NCBI RefSeq assembly: GCF_030816075.1
Contig: NZ_JAUSXO010000001.1
Location: 2,170,001 to 2,234,000 of the forward strand
Source: Arthrobacter agilis
GTDB lineage: Bacteria > Actinomycetota > Actinomycetes > Actinomycetales > Micrococcaceae
Reading direction: 5' to 3'
DNA length: 64,000 nucleotides
Numbering within the stretch: position 1 is the stretch's first letter; each line of letters starts with the position of its first letter. The translations under genes and the position numbers were made by a program. The notes beneath the pieces were generated by a model. It was not told where the DNA came from, ran no database searches, and saw only the letters and a program-made list of their open reading frames with translations. Shown piece after piece: positions 21,744-28,641 of the stretch.

Positions 21744-22483
21744 TCACCTCACTGATACCCGCGTCCCCGGGAGCGGTCGACGACGGCGCGCTCCACCGCC
21801 TCTACGCGTACCCGCCCACCGACCGCCCGTTCGTCCGGTTCAACTTCGTGGCGGCCGCCGACGGCGCCGCGACGAGCGGCGGTCTCTCCGCGGGCCTCGG
21901 GAACGACGGCGACCAGCGCATCTTCGCGGTCCTGCGGCGCCTCGCCGACGTGGTGCTGGTGGGCGCGGGGACCATCCGCGCGGAGGGCTACGCGGGCAGC
22001 CTGGTCGACGACGACGCACGCGCGTGGCGCTCCGCCCACGGTCTTGCGGCGCACCCGGCCGTCGCGGTCATCTCCGGCAGCCTCGACCTGGATCCGGCCG
22101 GTGGGTTCCTCGGCGGCGCCCCGGTCCGGCCGCTGATCCTCACCAGCGCGGCCGCGCCCCCCGACCGGCGGGCGGCCCTTGCGGAGGTCGCCGACGTCGT
22201 CGACTGCGGCGGGGACACCGTGGAGGTGCCCGCCGTCCTCGCGGAACTGCATCGGCGCGATCTGCTGAAGGTCCTGTGCGAGGGCGGCCCGGCCGTCTTC
22301 GGCGGCTTCACCCGCTCCGACGCCGTCGACGAGCTGTGCCTGTCCATCAGTCCGCTGCTCGCCGGGGGCGACGGCCCCCGCATCGCGGCCGGCGGCGGCC
22401 CGGAGGCACCCGTGGCCCTGACGCTCGCATCGCTGCTGGCCGAGGACTCCGCCCTCTACACGCGGTACCGGCGCGCCTCCTGA
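21740..22483 (+). CDS. RibD C-terminal-domain pyrimidine/dihydrofolate reductase family protein
   Basis: The 247-residue product carries the RibD_C (DHFR-like) fold that uses NAD(P)H to reduce pyrimidine or pterin substrates. Key parts are RFNFVAAADGAATSGGLS near the N-terminus, the loop VVLVGAGTIRAEGY and the cofactor-binding LLKVLCEGGPAVFGGF, with DELCLSISPLLAGG near the end. There is no deaminase domain, so it is not a complete riboflavin enzyme. The GTG at 21740 overlaps the DHPS-like stop, indicating coupled translation and likely a shared pathway with a pterin-like substrate. The exact substrate cannot be read from sequence. Confidence 0.87.
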   Translation: MITSLIPASPGAVDDGALHRLYAYPPTDRPFVRFNFVAAADGAATSGGLSAGLGNDGDQRIFAVLRRLADVVLVGAGTIRAEGYAGSLVDDDARAWRSAHGLAAHPAVAVISGSLDLDPAGGFLGGAPVRPLILTSAAAPPDRRAALAEVADVVDCGGDTVEVPAVLAELHRRDLLKVLCEGGPAVFGGFTRSDAVDELCLSISPLLAGGDGPRIAAGGGPEAPVALTLASLLAEDSALYTRYRRAS

Positions 22484-22510
22484 CCAGTTCCGGCGGCGCG
22501 GCGGCGCAGC

Positions 22511-22678
22511 GGAACGGTCAGAGGGGAACGGTCAGAGGGGAACGGTCAGAGGGGGACGGTCAGACGGGGACGGTCAGACGGGGACGGTCAGACGGGGACG
22601 GTCAGACGGGGACGGTCAGACGGGAACGGTCAGACGGGAACGGTCAGACGGGAACGGCCAGACGGGAACGGCCAGGAG
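22511..22678. repeat. 14-bp tandem repeat array, 12 copies
   Basis: Twelve back-to-back 14-base units fill the gap between the convergent reductase (ends 22483) and lipoprotein (ends 22702) genes. The order is three GGAACGGTCAGAGG, five GGGACGGTCAGACG, two GGAACGGTCAGACG, one GGAACGGCCAGACG and one diverged GGAACGGCCAGGAG. The block structure suggests successive duplications. There are no spacers, so it is not a CRISPR array. Confidence 0.95.
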
Positions 22679-22701
22679 GCCGGACCGGGCGTGCGCGGGG
22701 C

Positions 22702-23418
22702 TCAGGAGCGGGGCGGGACCACGGAGACACGGCTGCGGACGTCGGTGACGGCGGCGGCCAGCTGGTCGTCCGACGGGCAGGAGACCGTGAAGGCCATGCC
22801 GGTGCGCAACCGGTGGAACAGCCGCAGGGACACGGCGCTCGCGGGGGCGGAGCCGGTGGCCGGCTGGACGTAGGTGAGGAACTCGATGCCGGCCGAGGCC
22901 TCTCCCGGGCTCTCGCCCCACAGCCAGGTCGTCGTCGTGAGGTATCCGGGGACGATGCTCGGATCGAGGAACTGGAAGAGCGCCTCCGTGGACGCCCTGT
23001 CGTCACCGTCCGCCACGAGCGGAGTCTGCAGCCCTGTGTAGCGCAGCGAGGCCCGACATCCCGCGCCGTTCTCGTACACGGATTCGCCGTTGACCATCAT
23101 GGTGCGCTGGGTCCAGCCATCGGAGCGCGTCATGCCGTCCGAGAACGCGACGCTCTCCCCTTCCGCGATGTACCCGCCCCGGGCGAACGTCATGTCCTCG
23201 CCCGAGATCTGTGCCCGCGTGAGCGGGGGCAGCTCCGGTGCAGCACCGGTGGGGGCGGGCGTGGGGGCGGGGGTGGATGCGGTCGACGACGAGGCGGCCG
23301 GCGTCGCGCCCGGGCCCAGCGGCACCTCGATGGTGCAGGCCGAGACCGGCACCAGCAGACCGAGGGAGGCGAGGGCCGCCCAGCGCCGGTTCCGCCACCT
23401 GCTACGCCCCACGTGCAC
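22702..23418 (-). CDS. Putative secreted lipoprotein, function unknown
   Basis: The 238-residue product has a short basic start, a hydrophobic segment and the lipobox VSAC with Cys28, so it should be exported and lipid-anchored. A Ser/Thr/Pro/Ala-rich linker (about 36-60) precedes a globular part with no family that I recognise. That part holds two cysteines (in GAGCRASLRY and TVSCPSDDQ) that could pair. The pattern resembles many small actinobacterial surface lipoproteins of unknown role. The GTG at 23418 has a GGACAGG ribosome site; a second GTG two codons on is possible. It is divergent from the J-domain gene and its 3' end faces the 14-bp array. Confidence 0.85.
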   Translation of the reverse strand: MHVGRSRWRNRRWAALASLGLLVPVSACTIEVPLGPGATPAASSSTASTPAPTPAPTGAAPELPPLTRAQISGEDMTFARGGYIAEGESVAFSDGMTRSDGWTQRTMMVNGESVYENGAGCRASLRYTGLQTPLVADGDDRASTEALFQFLDPSIVPGYLTTTTWLWGESPGEASAGIEFLTYVQPATGSAPASAVSLRLFHRLRTGMAFTVSCPSDDQLAAAVTDVRSRVSVVPPRS

Positions 23419-23517
23419 CGTCCTGTCCCCCGATCAGCAGCACGACCTCCGCGCGCCGTTCCCACTGTAGTGCCGGCCGTGCATCCCGCAATGGGCAGGG
23501 CTCCCCTCCCGCCATGG

Positions 23518-23583
23518 GGTCATCACGCGGTCATCACGCGGTCATCACCGGGTCGAGACCGGGCCGCCACGGGGGCGCCACGG
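23518..23583. repeat. 11-bp phased direct repeat
   Basis: Two identical units (GGTCATCACGC) and one near-identical unit (GGTCATCACCG) run from 23518 to 23550. Three more diverged units keep the 11-base phase to 23583. The period is close to one helical turn, so all copies would face one side of the DNA. Confidence 0.75.
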
Positions 23584-23654
23584 GGGCGCGAACTTACCCG
23601 CCGCGTCCTCCGTTGTACCTATGCCCATCCACGCCCGGCCCTGCCCGGCCGCTT

Positions 23655-23683
23655 TTGTCCGGTACCACCGGTGCCTCTAGTCT
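23655..23683 (+). promoter_or_regulatory. Possible sigma-A-type promoter for the J-domain gene
   Basis: TTGTCC at 23655-23660 and TAGTCT at 23678-23683 are separated by 17 bases and lie about 80 bases upstream of the J-domain start. Both hexamers are imperfect matches. Confidence 0.35.
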
Positions 23684-23761
23684 CAGGGGTACCCAGGCGG
23701 TCCCGGCCGGCCCGGATCCGGCTCGTCCGGCAACGGAGAACCCCCACGAAAGGCCTGATCG

Positions 23762-24712
23762 ATGCCAGAGGCACCACGGAAGTCGTACTACGACATCCTC
23801 GGCGTGCCCCCGGGAGCCGACACCAAGGACATCAAGGACGCCTACCGCCGGGCTGCCCGTGCAGCGCACCCCGATCTCGGCGGGACGGCCGCCCGGTTCC
23901 ACGACGTCGCCGTCGCCTACGAGACGCTGAGCGATCCCCGGCGCCGCGAGAAGTACGACGCGGACACCGGGCGGGCACGGCCGGCCGCTCCCGCCCGCGA
24001 CACGGGCGCCCGCCGGAACGGGGCCCCGCAGCCCGCGTCCACGCGCACGCGGGTCGAGGACGAGGACGCCGCGAAGTCCCCGCCCGAGTACCTGCCGCCG
24101 TTCTCGCCGTCCTCCCCGCCCGTCGTCCCCCTGATCGCCGCCGGCCGGCAGCTGCACGGCACCGCCCGGCAACCCGGCATGTTCGCGCGGCTCTCCACCG
24201 GAACGCGCGCCCGGGTCGACGGGGAGCTCCGGACCTCGGCCCTGCTCGAGCGGGCGCTGCTGCCCACCTACCCGGCCGCGCGCCTCGTCAACGGCGTCGC
24301 CTTCGACGACCGGGAGAGGACGTCCGCGGGTTCCATCCTGCTCGCCGGTTACCGGATGGCCGTCATCGACTCCTTCACCGCCCCGCCGGGCAATTTCTCC
24401 TGGGACGGCCGCGCCCTGCGCCACCAGGGCCGGCCCGTCGACCTCCAGGTGCCCCGGGTGGTCCGGGCGGTGCAGGAGCTGTTCCCGGACTGCAACGTGA
24501 CGGGATGGCTCGTCATCCACGGAGCACCGGACAATCCCTTCGCGCCGGTCATCGACGTCCCGCCGGGGTTCGACCGGTCGCCGGGCGTGGTGCAGGTCGT
24601 GAACGCGGGCACCGCGGTGCGGACCATCCGGTCCTTCCTGTCCTCGGGACCGGCGCCCAACGTGGTGCAGCTCCCCGTGCTCGCGCGCTTGCTGGCCGCG
24701 GCCGGAAGCTAG
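23762..24712 (+). CDS. J-domain (DnaJ-like) protein with an unusual C-terminal domain
   Basis: The 316-residue product has an N-terminal J domain (about 6-68) that would stimulate a DnaK-type chaperone. It begins YYDILGVPPGADTKDIKDAYRR and has the required HPD tripeptide in AAHPDLGG. A low-complexity linker (about 70-115) follows. The C-terminal 190 residues show no Gly/Phe region or zinc finger, so this is not a classical DnaJ. Their pattern (an N-terminal helix, then GSILLAGYRMAVIDSF, then a segment ending in VTGWLVIHG) recalls a NERD nuclease fold with its acidic catalytic residues lost; this is inference. It is followed nine bases later by trmL. Confidence 0.85.
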   Translation: MPEAPRKSYYDILGVPPGADTKDIKDAYRRAARAAHPDLGGTAARFHDVAVAYETLSDPRRREKYDADTGRARPAAPARDTGARRNGAPQPASTRTRVEDEDAAKSPPEYLPPFSPSSPPVVPLIAAGRQLHGTARQPGMFARLSTGTRARVDGELRTSALLERALLPTYPAARLVNGVAFDDRERTSAGSILLAGYRMAVIDSFTAPPGNFSWDGRALRHQGRPVDLQVPRVVRAVQELFPDCNVTGWLVIHGAPDNPFAPVIDVPPGFDRSPGVVQVVNAGTAVRTIRSFLSSGPAPNVVQLPVLARLLAAAGS

Positions 24713-24721
24713 GATGAACCG

Positions 24722-25189
24722 GTGTTCCGCATCCTCTTCCACACCCCCGAGATACCGGGCAACACCGGTGCCGCCATCCGCCTCGCCGCCGTCGCCGGCG
24801 CCGAGCTCCACCTCGTGGAACCGCTCGGGTTCTCCCTCGAGGACTCGAAGCTGAAGCGGGCCGGGCTGGACTACCACGACCTCACGGTGCTCCACGTCCA
24901 TGCGAGCCTCGAGGACGCCTGGACCGCGCTGCAGCCCCGCCGGGTGTTCGCCTACACCTCCGACGGCGACGTGTCCTACACCGACATCGCCTACGACCCC
25001 TCGGACGTCCTGATGTTCGGCAGGGAATCGGACGGACTCCCGTACGACGTGAAACACGACGAGCACGTGACGTCCCGTGTCCGCGTCCCCATGCTCGCCT
25101 CCCGCCGATCCCTCAACCTCGCCAACACCGCGTCGATCGTCCTCTACGAAGCCTGGCGCCAGCAGGGCTTCGCGGGCGCCCAGCGATGA
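24722..25189 (+). CDS. trmL: tRNA (cytidine(34)-2'-O)-methyltransferase TrmL
   Basis: TrmL is a SPOUT-fold enzyme that methylates the ribose of the wobble base in certain leucine tRNAs. The 155-residue length is standard for the family. Hallmarks are the start FRILFHTPEIPGNTGAAIRLA, the LVEPLGFSLEDSKLKRAGLDYHD block, LMFGRESDGLP and the C-terminal trefoil knot with RSLNLANTASIVLYEAWRQ. The start is GTG at 24722, nine bases after the J-domain stop, with an AGGA site in the gap. A methyltransferase gene follows closely. Confidence 0.96.
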   Translation: MFRILFHTPEIPGNTGAAIRLAAVAGAELHLVEPLGFSLEDSKLKRAGLDYHDLTVLHVHASLEDAWTALQPRRVFAYTSDGDVSYTDIAYDPSDVLMFGRESDGLPYDVKHDEHVTSRVRVPMLASRRSLNLANTASIVLYEAWRQQGFAGAQR

Positions 25190-25205
25190 CCACCCAGGAG
25201 TCCTG

Positions 25206-26030
25206 ATGCCCGCTCGCCATGCCGCAACACTGCCCGACGGCGGTGCGGAGGACTACGACCGCCTCGCTCCGGCCGTCTGGAACCCGGTCAGCAACGCGGT
25301 GGTCGCCGCGGCCGACGTCCTCCTGGGCGAGCGGGTCCTCGACGTGTTCGCCGGCACGGGTACGGGCACCATCCCCGCGGCGCAGCTGGCGGGGCCGGAC
25401 GGGCACGTCGACGCCGTCGACCACTCCTCCGCGATGCTGGACCTCGCGGAGGCCAAGGCGGAGGCGCTCGGCCTCGGCAACGTGTCCTTCCACCGGGCGG
25501 ACCCGGAGGCCTGGGTCGCCGAGCTGCCGTACGACGCCGTCGTCAGCTGCTACGGCGTCTTCCTCCTCGACGACATGGACGCAGGCATGGACCGGATCGT
25601 GCGCCTGCTGCGGCCCGGTGGGCGGATCGCGCTGAGCGCGTGGGACGACGGCGCCCTCGAACCGTTCGGCGACCTCCTCCTCCAGACACTCCGGGACGCG
25701 GGAAGCACCGGCACGGAGACCGCGGGCCACCCGCCCGTCCCGGTCTTCGTGGAGAACTGCAGGAGACTCGCCTCCGTGGACCGGTTGACGGACTGGCTGC
25801 GTGCGCGCGGGCTGACGGACGTCTCCGTGGAGAAGTTCGGCCTGGCCGTCCCCCTGGACACCGACCGCGCCTGGTCCTTCGCGCTCGGCAGCGCGTACCG
25901 GGGGCTGCTGCCGGACGAGCCCGACGCCCTCCAGCGTGTGCGGGAGGCCTTCGCCGAGCGCATCGGCGACACCCTCGTCCTCAACGCCGACTCGCTCATC
26001 GCCGTCGGATCCCGCCCGCCCGCCGAGTAG
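25206..26030 (+). CDS. Class I SAM-dependent methyltransferase, substrate unknown
   Basis: The 274-residue product has a Rossmann-type SAM-binding fold. Motif I is VLDVFAGTGTGTIPAAQLAG, the acidic loop is VDAVDHSSAMLDLAEAKA, motif II/III is YDAVVSCYGVFLLDDMD, followed by LLRPGGRIALSAW. The rest resembles UbiE/small-molecule methyltransferases more than nucleic-acid ones, but the substrate is not evident. The ATG at 25206 has a CAGGAG ribosome site; the frame open further upstream lies inside trmL. It may be cotranscribed with trmL, from which it is 16 bases apart. Confidence 0.87.
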   Translation: MPARHAATLPDGGAEDYDRLAPAVWNPVSNAVVAAADVLLGERVLDVFAGTGTGTIPAAQLAGPDGHVDAVDHSSAMLDLAEAKAEALGLGNVSFHRADPEAWVAELPYDAVVSCYGVFLLDDMDAGMDRIVRLLRPGGRIALSAWDDGALEPFGDLLLQTLRDAGSTGTETAGHPPVPVFVENCRRLASVDRLTDWLRARGLTDVSVEKFGLAVPLDTDRAWSFALGSAYRGLLPDEPDALQRVREAFAERIGDTLVLNADSLIAVGSRPPAE

Positions 26031-26039
26031 GCAGCGCAG

Positions 26040-26075
26040 CAGACACCACGCCAGACACCACGCCAGACACCACGG
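26040..26075. repeat. 12-bp tandem repeat, three copies
   Basis: CAGACACCACGC occurs twice and then CAGACACCACGG, directly after the methyltransferase stop. It lies in a 250-base gap before sigK that also holds the putative SigK-type promoter; I see no gene in that gap. Confidence 0.8.
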
Positions 26076-26115
26076 GAGGCGGCGCCCGCGACCGCGCACG
26101 AAGCCTCGTCCCGAG

Positions 26116-26142
26116 CCATCCGTCGGTGCCGCAGCGCCGAAT
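26116..26142 (+). promoter_or_regulatory. SigK-type promoter (CCATCC-N15-CCGAAT)
   Basis: Exact matches to the CCATCC and CCGAAT hexamers known from mycobacterial SigK promoters stand 15 bases apart, 138 bases upstream of the sigK start. It would make sigK-rskA autoregulated. The spacer is on the short side, which lowers confidence. Confidence 0.55.
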
Positions 26143-26242
26143 GGTAGGTGTCAGCGGAGAACGAGGAGCAGGCGGGGTGGTGAGATGGTACTGCTGCATC
26201 AGGGACGGGGCCCTCGGCCCCGGCACGGCGCCGTCCGCGGTG

Positions 26243-26272
26243 TTCGGTTTGGGTCGGCGGGCACCCTATGCT
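26243..26272 (+). promoter_or_regulatory. Possible second promoter next to the sigK start
   Basis: TTCGGT at 26243-26248 and TATGCT at 26267-26272 stand 18 bases apart. The -10 lies eight bases before the ATG, so the message would be leaderless or nearly so. Confidence 0.35.
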
Positions 26273-26280
26273 GGAGCCCT

Positions 26281-26895
26281 ATGGAAACGCCACGAGTAAG
26301 CCGGGTCAGCCCTACCGCTCCCGCCGCGGACGAGTCGGCCGCCGATCCCGCAGGACCCACCCTGACCGACCTGCTGCTGCGGATCGCGCAGCAGGACCGT
26401 ACGGCTTTCGCGCTTTTCTACGAGCAGACGTCGAGGCGCGTCTACGGCCTCGCCCGGCGCGTGCTCATCGACCCCGAACTCAGCGAGGACGCCACCCAGG
26501 AGGTCTACCTGCAGGTCTGGAACACCGCGGACCGGTTCAACCCGGCCATGGGGACCCCGATGGCCTGGCTGATGACCCTCGCGCACCGTCGCGCGGTGGA
26601 CAGGGTGCGGTCGGAACAGAGCGCCACGGACCGCGAGGCCCGGTACGGCGCGGCGACGCAGACCATCGACCACGACGACGTCGTGGACACCGTCACGCAG
26701 CGCCTCGAGGCGGAGGGCGTGGTCCGGTGCCTGGACACCCTCACCGAGACGCAGCAGGAGTCCGTGAAGCTCGCCTACTACGGGGGCCTCACGTACCGCG
26801 AAGTGGCCGAGAAGCTCGGCGTCGCGGTGCCGACCATCAAGTCGAGGATCCGTGATGGATTGATCCGGCTCAAGACCTGTCTGGAGGTGACCTGA
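26281..26895 (+). CDS. sigK: ECF RNA polymerase sigma factor SigK
   Basis: The 204-residue product is an extracytoplasmic-function sigma factor. Region 2 (about 40-110) holds FALFYEQTSRRVYGLARRVL and DATQEVYLQVWNTADRFNP with the -10-binding helix. Region 4 (about 145-200) holds LTETQQESVKLAYYGGLTYREVAEKLGVAVPTIKSRIRDGLIRLKTCL, the -35-binding helix-turn-helix. The pattern is SigK-like. The ATG at 26281 has GGAG five bases upstream. The gene is followed one base later by an anti-sigma factor, as expected for SigK-RskA. A match to the SigK promoter hexamers lies upstream. Confidence 0.94.
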   Translation: METPRVSRVSPTAPAADESAADPAGPTLTDLLLRIAQQDRTAFALFYEQTSRRVYGLARRVLIDPELSEDATQEVYLQVWNTADRFNPAMGTPMAWLMTLAHRRAVDRVRSEQSATDREARYGAATQTIDHDDVVDTVTQRLEAEGVVRCLDTLTETQQESVKLAYYGGLTYREVAEKLGVAVPTIKSRIRDGLIRLKTCLEVT

Positions 26896-26896
26896 G

Positions 26897-27781
26897 ATGC
26901 AGGACAAGGATATGAACAGACGATTCGCAGACGACCTCGACACGGACCTGGCACGAGGTCACGTCCTCGAGTGGGCGGAGCTGTACGCGCTGGACGCCAT
27001 CAGCGACGCCGAGCGACGCGTCCTCGAAGCATTCCTCGAGGATGCGGAGCCCGCCGTCCGGGCGGCCTTCACCGAGCGGGTCCGTACCTGCCGCGAGACC
27101 GCGACGGCCGCGTATGCGACGGCCGAGGCCGAGCCACCGGCGGATCTCTTCGAACGCATCATGGCGCAGCTGCCGGGCGGCAGCGGCACGGGATCCCCCG
27201 TCCGGGGCCTGTCGGCCGTCCCCTCCGTCGCAGCCGATCCGGATCCTGCGCCCGGGGACGGGACCGTCGGCCGGGAGGCGCTTCCTGCCGGGCAGGACGA
27301 GCTGGCGAGGCGGCGCTCCGCGCGGACGTCCCTGGGCTCGCGGGCCTCGCGCTGGGTCGTGGCCGCGGCAGCGGCGGTCGTGATCGCCGTCGGCGGCGTG
27401 ACCATCGCCCAGAACCTTCAGCAGACCACGCTCGAGCAGCAGGTGCTCCAGGCCTCCGATGTCCGGCAGCAGCAGCTCTCCCTCGAGGCGGGCGGCACGG
27501 CGGACCTCGCCGTCTCCGGTGAGGAGGACGCCGCCGTCGTGACGCTCAGCGGCATCCCGGCGCCGAGCGAAGGGCATGTCTACCAGATGTGGCGGATCCC
27601 CGCCGACGGCGCTGCCCCGGTCTCCGAGGGCACCATGACCGGTGAGGACGTCGCGGGCTCGAAGGTGACCGAGCTGCGCGACATCAGCGGCTTCACCGCG
27701 ATCGCCATCACGGTGGAGCCCGAGGGCGGTTCGGCGACACCGACGCTGCCGATCGTGGTGCAGATCCCTCTCGGAGCCTGA
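26897..27781 (+). CDS. rskA: Anti-sigma-K factor RskA
   Basis: RskA holds SigK inactive at the membrane until it is cut by proteases. The 294-residue product has a cytoplasmic anti-sigma domain (about 15-90) with LEWAELYALDAISDAERRVLEAFL. It lacks the zinc-binding HxxxCxxC motif, as is usual for RskA. After a linker rich in Pro, Ala and Gly comes one membrane segment (about 152-170, VVAAAAAVVIAVGGVTIAQ). The outer RskA_C domain contains EGHVYQMWRIPADGAAP and SGFTAIAITVEPEGG. The start lies one base after the sigK stop, so expression is tightly coupled; an ATG five codons on is possible. Confidence 0.94.
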   Translation: MQDKDMNRRFADDLDTDLARGHVLEWAELYALDAISDAERRVLEAFLEDAEPAVRAAFTERVRTCRETATAAYATAEAEPPADLFERIMAQLPGGSGTGSPVRGLSAVPSVAADPDPAPGDGTVGREALPAGQDELARRRSARTSLGSRASRWVVAAAAAVVIAVGGVTIAQNLQQTTLEQQVLQASDVRQQQLSLEAGGTADLAVSGEEDAAVVTLSGIPAPSEGHVYQMWRIPADGAAPVSEGTMTGEDVAGSKVTELRDISGFTAIAITVEPEGGSATPTLPIVVQIPLGA

Positions 27782-27803
27782 TCCGGGACAGTACCCGGAA
27801 CGT

Positions 27804-27843
27804 GCAGCAGGGCCCCGCCGGATGACCGGCGGGGCCCTGCTGC
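27804..27843. terminator. Strong bidirectional terminator between rskA and the PIG-L gene
   Basis: A perfect 18-base-pair GC-rich stem (27804-27821 with 27826-27843) closes on the four-base loop ATGA, between two convergent genes. There is no long T tract on either side. Confidence 0.85.
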
Positions 27844-27885
27844 TCCCTGCGGCCGACTGCCGGCGCTGCCCGGCGGACGCCGCCG

Positions 27886-28638
27886 CTAGAAGCCGGCGAT
27901 CGTCTCCTCGGTGTTGACCTCGACCACGTGGAAAGCCTCGGCGCTGCGGCCCTCGGGCAGACCGCCGCGACGGGCGTTCTCCTGCAGGATGGCCCGCACG
28001 CGCGACTGCATCCGCCCCACATCGGGGTGCTGGCTCCGGTGCGCCGTGATGGCGGCGAGCTTCAGGTCCTCCGCCCCGGTCACGTCCACGAACCGGTTCT
28101 CGAGGTGGGCGGGACCGCCGTAGAACCACAGCCACGGGACGCGGAAGCTGCGGAGCCCGGCAGCCTCGAGCTCCGGGTAGGCGAAGGGGTTCTCCACCGC
28201 CGGGTACACCGCCCTCGTCACCGCCTCCCCGCATGCGAGGTGGTCGGGGTGGCTCTTCTGGATGCGGTCCCAGCTCCGTTCCGGGTGCATGGACAGCACC
28301 ACGTCGGGCCTGACCTCGCGCATCCGCCGCACGATCTCGCGGATGACGGCGTCCGTGGGCTCCAGGTAGCCGTCGGGCTCTCCCAGGAAGGTGACGTCGC
28401 TGACGCCCACCACTGCGGCGGCGTCGCGCTGCTCGCTGCGGCGGAGGGCCGCGACGCCCGGCCGGTCCTCCGCGGAGAAACCGCCCGCGTCACCATCGGT
28501 GAGGATGCAGTAGCTGACGGACACCCCGGCAGCGGTCCACCCGGCGATCGTCGCGGACGCCCCGAAGTCGATGTCGTCGGGATGGGCGGCGAACACCAGC
28601 ACCCGGGAGATGGCGGAGGGGACCTGTTCGCGAGCCAT
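27886..28638 (-). CDS. PIG-L/LmbE-family zinc deacetylase
   Basis: The 250-residue product belongs to the PIG-L family, which removes acetyl groups from N-acetylglucosaminyl compounds and includes mycothiol MshB and Mca. The zinc motif AHPDDIDFG (18-26) and the later HPDH (in QKSHPDHLACGEA) are both intact. Length and the WLWFYGGPAHLENRFVDVTG region fit the smaller members. It is not clearly MshB or Mca; many actinobacteria have several paralogues. The start lies three bases before the etfA stop, so the order on the minus strand is etfB-etfA-this gene, probably one operon. Confidence 0.9.
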   Translation of the reverse strand: MAREQVPSAISRVLVFAAHPDDIDFGASATIAGWTAAGVSVSYCILTDGDAGGFSAEDRPGVAALRRSEQRDAAAVVGVSDVTFLGEPDGYLEPTDAVIREIVRRMREVRPDVVLSMHPERSWDRIQKSHPDHLACGEAVTRAVYPAVENPFAYPELEAAGLRSFRVPWLWFYGGPAHLENRFVDVTGAEDLKLAAITAHRSQHPDVGRMQSRVRAILQENARRGGLPEGRSAEAFHVVEVNTEETIAGF

Positions 28639-28641
28639 GCG

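Larger units (their letters stand above)
23419..23761. other. 343-bp divergent gap with 11-bp phased repeats
   Basis: This gap separates the lipoprotein (minus) and J-domain (plus) genes. It holds an 11-base periodic repeat at 23518-23583 and a possible promoter at 23655-23683. I see no convincing gene; the open frames across it lack initiation signals and family matches. Confidence 0.6.

Noticed and set aside
22511-22678. CRISPR array
   Set aside because: The units touch each other with no spacers, are only 14 bases long, and no cas gene is nearby.
22024-24717. An 897-residue plus-strand open frame through the reductase, the tandem array and the J-domain gene
   Set aside because: It runs in the wrong frame through two real genes and opposite the lipoprotein; it exists because the repeats and high GC lack stop codons.
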